This document shows positions 52,806 through 57,549 of a DNA stretch of 57,549 bases, piece after piece; the stretch's first letter is position 1; every line of letters starts with the position of its first letter. The translations under genes were made by a program, and so were the position numbers. Under the pieces are notes generated by a model. That model had not been told where the DNA came from. It made no database searches and worked only from the letters and a program-made list of their open reading frames with translations. Origin of the DNA: Pseudomonadota bacterium (lineage in GTDB: Bacteria; Pseudomonadota; Alphaproteobacteria; Acetobacterales; Acetobacteraceae); NCBI GenBank assembly GCA_021808055.1, contig JAKBCH010000008.1, forward strand, positions 1 through 57,549, given 5' to 3'.

Positions 52806-53600
52806 ATGGCATTGGATACCGCACAATATTTTCTGGGTGCCCTGAGCGGCGGCTTGGTTGGTTTCACACTTGGTCTCGTCGGCGGGGGCGGCTCTATTCT
52901 GGCCGTCCCGCTTATGGTGTATCTGGTCGGCGTATCAGATGCCCATATCGCCATCGGCACCAGCGCCCTGGCCGTGGCGGCCAACGCCCTCACCGGGCTG
53001 GCCAGCCATGCCCGGGCGCACACGGTGAAGTGGCGGTGCGGTGGAATTTACGCTGTCGCGGGCATTGCCGGGGCCTTTGTGGGGTCAACGCTCGGCAAGG
53101 CCGTAAATGGTCAGAAATTGCTGTTTCTGTTTGCCGTTTTAATGGTCGGCATCGGTATTGTCATGTTGCGCGGGAGGGGTGAGCAAGGCGTGGCAGGCGC
53201 GCAATGCACGCGCGAAAACGCCCCGAAAGTTGCCGGGTTCGGTTTGGCCACCGGCATTTTCTCAGGATTTTTTGGCATTGGCGGCGGGTTTCTCATCGTG
53301 CCAGGGCTGATCGCTTCCACGCGAATGCCCATCATCAATGCGGTCGGCACATCGCTGATGGCGGTGGCAGCGTTCGGCCTTACCACGGCGCTGAATTATG
53401 CAGCCTCAGGATTGATTGATTGGGGGCTGGCGCTGGTGTTTATCAGCGGTGGCGTTGCTGGTGGCGTCTTTGGGGTCGTGGCAGCACATAAGCTGGCGGG
53501 AAACAGGGGGCAGCTCACCACGATCTTCGCAAGCCTGGTTTTCGTGGTCGCAGCTTACATGATGTGGCGCAGCAGCACGGTGTTTGTACACGCATTGTAA
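52806..53600 (+). CDS. TauE/SafE family sulfite/anion exporter
   Basis: 264 aa with about eight membrane segments in two repeats; GLVGGGGSILAVPLMVYL and GFFGIGGGFLIVPGLI are the paired family signatures. Exports sulfite or related anions. It lies 115 bases downstream of the persulfide dioxygenase gene and probably removes its product. Confidence 0.92.
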   Translation: MALDTAQYFLGALSGGLVGFTLGLVGGGGSILAVPLMVYLVGVSDAHIAIGTSALAVAANALTGLASHARAHTVKWRCGGIYAVAGIAGAFVGSTLGKAVNGQKLLFLFAVLMVGIGIVMLRGRGEQGVAGAQCTRENAPKVAGFGLATGIFSGFFGIGGGFLIVPGLIASTRMPIINAVGTSLMAVAAFGLTTALNYAASGLIDWGLALVFISGGVAGGVFGVVAAHKLAGNRGQLTTIFASLVFVVAAYMMWRSSTVFVHAL

Positions 53601-53681
53601 TGGCTGGTCTCTGGTGCAATCCATACAATCGCGGATCAATAGACCAACAAGCTGCTGAATCCATTTACGGCCGAAAGCAAA

Positions 53682-53779
53682 ATCCGATCAGATGGCTTGC
53701 ATCTGATCGGATAAAGTTACTCGCTAAAACAATAAGTCAGAGCATTTTTCGTGAACCAATGCGAACGAAAAATGCTCTT
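53682..53779. repeat. two adjacent long inverted repeats
   Basis: First: ATCCGATCAGATG (53682-53694) and CATCTGATCGGAT (53701-53713), a perfect 13-bp stem with 6-base loop. Second: AGAGCATTTTTCGT (about 53740) and ACGAAAAATGCTCT (about 53766), a perfect 14-bp stem with a 12-base loop. Between them is CTCGCTAAAACAATAAG, which echoes the CTCTAAAACAATGAG tail of the dispersed family, so they may be related. They lie between convergent genes and could terminate transcription. Confidence 0.85.
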
Positions 53780-53796
53780 GATCAAGCGGCTGACGA

Positions 53797-54357
53797 TCAG
53801 GCCGCTGGCTCTGCCTCTTCCTGGCCGAAGAGCGGGCCGAGTTCCGGCTGCTCATCTTCCTCGCGGGCAATGGCTTCGCCGCGGGCCTGTTTCTCAGCTT
53901 CTTCCTGAGACCGGGCGGCGTTCACCTTAACCTGGATATGCACTTCCGGGTGCAGCTCAACGCGCACGGTGGAGATGCCCAAGGTCTTGATCGGGTGAAC
54001 CAGCAGCACCTGGGCGCGCTCAATGCCCAGGCCGGCGGCGGTCGCCGCCTCGGCGATGTCGCGGCTGGAGACGGAACCGTAGAGCGCACCAGCCTCAGAG
54101 GCCTGGCGGATCAGGGTCACGGTCAGCCCGTCCACACGCTCTGCCACGCGCTCGGCTTCCTCGCGGCGCTTCAGGTTCTGCGCCTCAAGCTGTACGCGTT
54201 CGCGCTCGAAACGCTCTTTGTTCACCTTGGTGGCGCGCACGGCTTTGGCCTGTGGCAGCAGGAAGTTACGGGCATAACCCGGCTTCACCTTCACCAGCTC
54301 ACCCATCTGGCCCAGCTTTTCAACGCGCTGGAGCAGGATCAGTTCAATGTTTGCCAT
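53797..54357 (-). CDS. rplI: 50S ribosomal protein L9
   Basis: 186 aa, longer than the usual ~150 because of an acidic Ala/Glu tail (after residue about 150). N-terminal domain [30 protein letters not shown] and C-terminal [20 protein letters not shown] are diagnostic. Binds 23S rRNA. Co-directional with rpsR and rpsF, in the order usual for this operon. Confidence 0.97.
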   Translation of the reverse strand: MANIELILLQRVEKLGQMGELVKVKPGYARNFLLPQAKAVRATKVNKERFERERVQLEAQNLKRREEAERVAERVDGLTVTLIRQASEAGALYGSVSSRDIAEAATAAGLGIERAQVLLVHPIKTLGISTVRVELHPEVHIQVKVNAARSQEEAEKQARGEAIAREEDEQPELGPLFGQEEAEPAA

Positions 54358-54370
54358 GGTCCTGCCTCCC

Positions 54371-54646
54371 TCAGCTCAGCACGTAGGGCAGCAGCGCCAG
54401 GAAGCGGGCGCGCTTGATGGCTTTCGCCAGCTCGCGCTGCTTCTTGCCGGACACGGCGGTGATGCGGGACGGGACAATCTTGCCACGCTCAGAAAGGAAG
54501 CGGGAAAGCAGGCGCACATCCTTATAATCGATCACCGGCGCACCAGCGCCAGAGAACGGGCAGGATTTCTTCCGGCGGAAGAAGGGGCGGCGTGCGCCCA
54601 CGGCGGGGCGGCGCAGGCCGCCGGTCGGTTCTGTGGTTTCGGACAT
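54371..54646 (-). CDS. rpsR: 30S ribosomal protein S18
   Basis: 91 aa. The N-terminal extension is basic, then [33 protein letters not shown] and [16 protein letters not shown]. It partners S6 in the ribosome. Its start overlaps the rpsF stop. Confidence 0.97.
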   Translation of the reverse strand: MSETTEPTGGLRRPAVGARRPFFRRKKSCPFSGAGAPVIDYKDVRLLSRFLSERGKIVPSRITAVSGKKQRELAKAIKRARFLALLPYVLS

Positions 54647-55119
54647 CAGATATCCTCCTCAACGCCATAATCATCACGGTCGGCGCGGAATTCGTCACGC
54701 GCACGGAACTCTTCGCGCTCATCAAAACCGCGCTTGCGGCCAGATTCGAAGCGACCGGGGGGCTTGGGGCCACGGAACGCGCGCTCGCGCTCATCGCCCT
54801 TGCGGGAGAGGATCACGGAGGGTTCCTCGCTGATCTCTTCAATGCGCACGGTCATGAAGCGGAGCACGTCTTCATGCAGGGTGAGCTGGCGCTCCATTTC
54901 CTGCACGGCAGCAGACGGTGCATCCAGACCCAGCAGGATGTAATGGCCCTTGCGGTTTTTCTTGATGCGATAGGCGAGCGGGCGCAGGCCCCAATATTCG
55001 CGCTTCTTAACAGCGCCGCCATCGGTTTCGATGGTGGTGGTGGCGGCGTCGGCCACAGCGTCCGCCTGCGCCTGGGTGATCTCGCTACGCGCGATCACCA
55101 CGGTTTCATATAACGGCAT
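54646..55119 (-). CDS. rpsF: 30S ribosomal protein S6
   Basis: 157 aa. N-terminal [18 protein letters not shown], central [21 protein letters not shown] and [12 protein letters not shown] match S6. The C-terminal tail of about 50 residues is charged (Arg/Asp/Glu repeats), longer than in E. coli. First gene of the rpsF-rpsR-rplI operon. The leader (55120 to about 55200) has the hairpin CCCGGG/CCCGGG; S6-S18 complexes bind their own mRNA leader in many bacteria, but no consensus was checked here. Confidence 0.96.
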   Translation of the reverse strand: MPLYETVVIARSEITQAQADAVADAATTTIETDGGAVKKREYWGLRPLAYRIKKNRKGHYILLGLDAPSAAVQEMERQLTLHEDVLRFMTVRIEEISEEPSVILSRKGDERERAFRGPKPPGRFESGRKRGFDEREEFRARDEFRADRDDYGVEEDI

Positions 55120-55427
55120 ATGTCCCCCCTTCGGCTAAATCAGCTCAGGCCCGGGTAAGGGCCGCCCGGGAATTCGGGGCGAGCATAGCCAGGCGCGATG
55201 CCACGCACCCGGCAGGGAAGGCGGGCGTAAAGCATGGCGGCGGGGGAAATTCAAGGGGGGCTTTTTAAAAACAGAGGGCTAATATGAGAGCCTCAGGGCC
55301 TTAAACTGGGCCGCCCGCAGCATCTTGGCGATGATCTTCGGTTAGAGCCGGATGATTTTAGATCGAATCATGAAAGTGATCCGCTCTAAAATCTGAATCC
55401 GCCTCTAAAACAATGAGATTGTCTGAA
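55120..55427. other. intergenic region between rpsF and metZ
   Basis: No gene seen. It holds, from left to right, the rpsF promoter/leader with a CCCGGG hairpin (55150-55170), a G-rich stretch near 55240-55262, and dispersed repeat copy D. The repeat begins 8 bases after the metZ stop, reading leftward, and could end its transcript. Confidence 0.65.
55343..55420. repeat. dispersed palindromic repeat, copy D
   Basis: TAGAGCCGGATGATTTTAGA, then TCGAATCATGAAAGTGATCC and GCTCTAAAATCTGAATCCGC, with the tail CTCTAAAACAATGAGAT. It differs from the other copies at the right arm (GCTCTAAAATC in place of GACCTAAAATC). It lies immediately 3' of metZ on the minus strand. Confidence 0.87.
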
Positions 55428-56612
55428 TCAGACTTTACCCAAAGCCTGGCTCAGATCGTCGATTAAATCCTGCACATCCTCAAGCCCCACCGAAAGCCGG
55501 ATGGTGCCATCGGTAATGCCTAGCTTCGCCCGCTCCTCCGCGCCGATTTTCATATGGGTCGTGGTGGCCGGGTGGGTGGCGAGAGATTTCGTATCGCCCA
55601 GATTGTTGGAAATCGTGATCACCCGAAACGCGTTCATCAGCCTGAACGCCTCTTCCTTGCCGCCCTTCAGTTCAAAGGTCACCAGCGTGCCGCCGCCGCT
55701 CATCTGGCGCATCGCCAGCTCCCGCTGGGGGAATGAGGCCAGCGTGGGGTAGAGGGCACGCTTGATCTTCGGTTGACCATCCAGGAATTGCGCGATCGCC
55801 TCCGCTGAGTCGCTCTGCGCTTTCACGCGCAGATGCAGCGTCTCCAGCCCCTTCAAAATCACCCAGGCGTTGAAAGCCGAAAGCGAGGGACCGGTATTGC
55901 GGAAGAAGGGTTGAAACACCTCCTCGATCCATTTTTTACTGGAAAGCACGGCACCGCCCAGCACGCGGCCCTGGCCGTCCATATGCTTGGTGGTGGAATA
56001 CACTACCACATCGGCACCCAGTTCCAGCGGCTTTTGCAAAAGCGGGGTGGCGAACACATTATCCACCACCACAATCGCCCCGGCCGCATGGGCGAGCGCG
56101 GAAACCGCGCGTAAATCCACAATGTCCAGCATCGGGTTGGAAGGGCTTTCCAGCAGCACCAAAGCGGTGGGCTGGCTCAGCGCCGCCTTCCAGGCGTCCA
56201 TATCCGCCCCATCCACAAACACGCTTTCGATGCCGTATTGCGGCAGCAGAGTGGAGATAATCCAGTGGCAGGAACCGAACAAAGCACGCGAGGCCACCAC
56301 GCGGCTGCCCGCCTTCAACCCGCACATAATGGCGCTATGCACCGCCGCCATGCCGGTGGCCGTGGCGCGGCAAGCTTCCGCCCCTTCAATCTTTGCCAGC
56401 CGCGCTTCCAGCATGGAAACCGTGGGGTTGGCGAAACGGGAATACTGGAAATGTTCGATCTGGTTGGCGAACACGGCTTCCGCCATCTCAGCATTCTCAT
56501 AGGTGAAGCCGGAGGTGAGGAACAACGCCTCACCATTCTCATCCAGATTGGTGCGGATGCGCCCGGCGTGAATGAGGTCGGTCGCGAGGCGGGTTTTCGG
56601 CGTTTCGGACAT
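55428..56612 (-). CDS. metZ: O-succinylhomoserine sulfhydrylase
   Basis: 394 aa. PLP enzyme of the Cys/Met metabolism family: Lys209 in YSTTKHMDG, SRFANPTVSMLEARLA, ESPSNPMLDIVDL and VDNVFATPLLQKP. Converts O-succinylhomoserine and sulfide to homocysteine. Its transcript starts with a SAM-II riboswitch, consistent with methionine control. The region from riboswitch to start codon (about 70 bases) contains GCGCGC hairpins and only a weak Shine-Dalgarno. Confidence 0.95.
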   Translation of the reverse strand: MSETPKTRLATDLIHAGRIRTNLDENGEALFLTSGFTYENAEMAEAVFANQIEHFQYSRFANPTVSMLEARLAKIEGAEACRATATGMAAVHSAIMCGLKAGSRVVASRALFGSCHWIISTLLPQYGIESVFVDGADMDAWKAALSQPTALVLLESPSNPMLDIVDLRAVSALAHAAGAIVVVDNVFATPLLQKPLELGADVVVYSTTKHMDGQGRVLGGAVLSSKKWIEEVFQPFFRNTGPSLSAFNAWVILKGLETLHLRVKAQSDSAEAIAQFLDGQPKIKRALYPTLASFPQRELAMRQMSGGGTLVTFELKGGKEEAFRLMNAFRVITISNNLGDTKSLATHPATTTHMKIGAEERAKLGITDGTIRLSVGLEDVQDLIDDLSQALGKV

Positions 56613-56682
56613 TGTTGTGTGGCCTATCTTTGCAAAAATCGCCGTCCGGCCACGGGAAACCAGGGGGCTTGCGCGCCCAAAG

Positions 56683-56770
56683 CCTCTTTAGCGCGTTTAT
56701 TTTGCACCTTCCCTTCAAGAAAACCTTAAAGGGAAGCCTCGCCGCAATCCGGCCGGACAAATCACGAGGT
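56683..56770 (-). promoter_or_regulatory. SAM-II riboswitch with inserted hairpin
   Basis: Reading leftward: P1 5' strand CCUCG, UGAUUU loop, CCGGCCGGA, AUUGC, P1 3' strand CGAGG, then (after an extra hairpin) AAAUAAACGCGCUAAAGAGG. The order UGAUUU ... AUUGC ... GCUAAA-n-AGG matches the SAM-II consensus, as does the position before metZ. The extra perfect 8-bp stem CUUCCCUU/AAGGGAAG (56708-56715 and 56729-56736, 13-base loop) sits where the normal connecting loop is. Regulates translation or transcription of metZ in response to S-adenosylmethionine. Confidence 0.88.
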
Positions 56771-56776
56771 AAAACG

Positions 56777-56805
56777 CACCTACGCCCGGTGGCTTGCGTG
56801 GTCAA
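56777..56805 (-). promoter_or_regulatory. promoter of the metZ transcript
   Basis: On the minus strand, TTGACC (56805-56800), a 17-base spacer, then TAGGTG (56782-56777). Expected transcription start is near 56770, exactly at the first base pair of the riboswitch. That agreement supports both calls. Confidence 0.75.
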
Positions 56806-56833
56806 TCCTGCCGGACTATGTACGCCGCACGGT

Positions 56834-56907
56834 GCGGGTATGATGTAATGGTAGCCTGCTAGCTTCCCAAGCTCGATGCGCGGGTTCGATTCCCGCTACC
56901 CGCTCCA
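56834..56907 (+). tRNA. tRNA-Gly(CCC)
   Basis: Acceptor GCGGGTA (56834-56840) pairs with TACCCGC (56897-56903), discriminator T, CCA encoded. Anticodon loop TTCCCAA with stem AGC/GCT gives CCC; T arm CGGGTTCGATTCCCG. Its 3' end is a typical integrase target and the integrase gene lies 167 bases downstream. The attL/attR pair would have to be sought beyond the window. Confidence 0.95.
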
Positions 56908-57019
56908 ATTTCTCGTCCAGCAATGCCCGCCGCTGATTGAAAAACCCATGAAACTCCTGTATTTTTGAGCAGTTACTGATTGTCAGTGGCTGCCCTCATC
57001 TGCCAGCAACTGCCTAAGA

Positions 57020-57071
57020 TGGGGGCCTACTTTGGGGGCCTCATAAAGCCCCGCATTAGTCGAGGCCCCCA
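57020..57071. repeat. three 9-mer sites before the integrase gene
   Basis: TGGGGGCCT occurs twice directly (57020-57028 and 57033-57041) and once inverted as AGGCCCCCA (57063-57071), ending just before the integrase start. They may be integrase arm-type binding sites or an autoregulatory operator. The rest of the tRNA-to-integrase gap (about 56908-57019) shows no gene. Confidence 0.75.
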
Positions 57072-57073
57072 AG

Positions 57074-57439
57074 ATGGCGCTGACCGATCTGGCGATTCGA
57101 AATTCCAAACCAAAGGACAAACCCTATAAGCTGGCTGACGCCCAAGGGCTGTATCTCCTCATCAATCCAACGGGGAGCAAACTTTGGCGGGTCAAATACC
57201 GTATAAATGGTACCGAACGTAAATTAGCCATCGGGGCTTATCCCGCCATCACTCTCGCCGAAGCACGAACGGCCCGGGACGAGGCCCGTAAGCAGTTGGC
57301 CCACGCCATCGATCCTAACGTAGCAAAGCGGCAGGCCAAGATCGAAGCCACCATCCGCGCCGGCAACACGTTTTCTAGCGTAGCCGAGGATCTGATCGAG
57401 AAGAAGGGGCATGAGGGACGGGCTGTTGAGTTCCATTGA
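57074..57439 (+). pseudogene. P4-type tyrosine integrase, cut by an IS21-like element
   Basis: 121 codons. The N-terminal arm-binding domain (DUF4102) is intact: MALTDLAIRNSKPKDKPYKLADA-type start, GLYLLINPTGSKLWRVKYR, and KLAIGAYPAITLAEAR. It breaks at about residue 115 (EKKGHEGRA), where the following TGA already belongs to the insertion sequence. The core-binding and catalytic domains (Arg...His-x-x-Arg...Tyr) are absent. It is beside tRNA-Gly(CCC), so it is the left border of an integrated island. Function is presumably lost unless the rest is intact beyond the element. Confidence 0.9.
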
Positions 57440-57549
57440 GAATTGACCCTCTGGAGCTGGAATTTTCACTGAGAACTGACCCATGTTTTGACCTCTCCCT
57501 GGCTTTGGTCGGGGGACCCAGGAGTGATCGACATGGCGTTATTGAGCGT
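57437..57549 (+). mobile_element. left end of an IS21-like insertion sequence (partial)
   Basis: Two internal repeats, TGAGAATTGACCC and TGAGAACTGACCC (starting near 57437 and 57468), look like the multiple terminal sites of IS21-family ends. A new frame starts at ATG 57533 (Met-Ala-Leu-Leu-Ser), a typical IstA beginning. The exact end could be up to 13 bases earlier (TGTTGAG at 57424). The element runs off the right edge. Confidence 0.75.

Overview
This window is high-GC chromosomal DNA from an alphaproteobacterium. Supporting features are the ppk-hda-AI-2E block divergent from purMN, the ctaCDBE aa3 oxidase block, a SAM-II riboswitch before metZ, a DUF1127 protein, a BigR/SqrR-type sulfide regulon and a type III ornithine decarboxylase. 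My best family-level guess is Acetobacteraceae (Acidocella/Acidiphilium-like), an inference I could not test by search. Nearly all of it reads as vertically inherited core genome; only the last ~0.7 kb, after tRNA-Gly, looks acquired.

Layout. 0-9 kb: OsmC-type protein, tRNA-Arg(CCT), a fused NagA-MurQ protein for peptidoglycan sugar recycling, ispA-xseB, a histone-deacetylase-family hydrolase with a TusA-like protein lacking its cysteine, a ROK sugar kinase, an M19 dipeptidase, mutY and a DciA-like DUF721 protein. 9-24.6 kb: DsbA-like thioredoxin and SMC, DUF1127, aminopeptidase P, thpR, a CYTH-CHAD protein, an OmpR/EnvZ-type two-component pair, ornithine decarboxylase with a long leader, dienelactone hydrolase with a Tat-exported protein, and mnmE. 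24.6-32 kb: a shortened LtrA-like protein, M32 carboxypeptidase, SURF1 and the cytochrome c oxidase genes, all leftward. 32-40 kb: PlsC acyltransferase and a polysaccharide cluster (RgpF-like protein, two methyltransferase proteins, one fused to a glycosyltransferase, UDP-glucose dehydrogenase, divergent WecA/MraY-type transferase). 40-48.6 kb: cfa, S49 peptidase, ppk, hda, AI-2E exporter, purMN and a 54-aa membrane protein. 48.6-53.6 kb: tRNA-Thr(CGT), a soluble PAS chemoreceptor, and a divergent persulfide-detoxification locus (peroxiredoxin and ArsR-family regulator one way, persulfide dioxygenase and TauE/SafE permease the other) around a palindromic operator. 53.8-57.5 kb: rpsF-rpsR-rplI, metZ with promoter and SAM-II riboswitch, tRNA-Gly(CCC), and a P4-type integrase cut by the left end of an IS21-like element.

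A family of palindromic intergenic repeats (four clear copies, about 80 bp when complete) sits directly 3' of genes at 21.2, 40.2, 42.6 and 55.3 kb. A related but different palindrome pair lies at 53.7 kb.

Most striking points: the NagA-MurQ fusion, which joins two consecutive enzymes of muropeptide sugar recycling; the SAM-II riboswitch with an extra hairpin inserted in its connecting loop; the TusA homologue with Ser in place of its catalytic Cys; an LtrA-like protein that seems to have lost its middle; the methyltransferase-glycosyltransferase fusion; and the integrase-IS21 junction beside tRNA-Gly. I saw no CRISPR array, prophage structural genes, toxin-antitoxin pair or complete mobile element.
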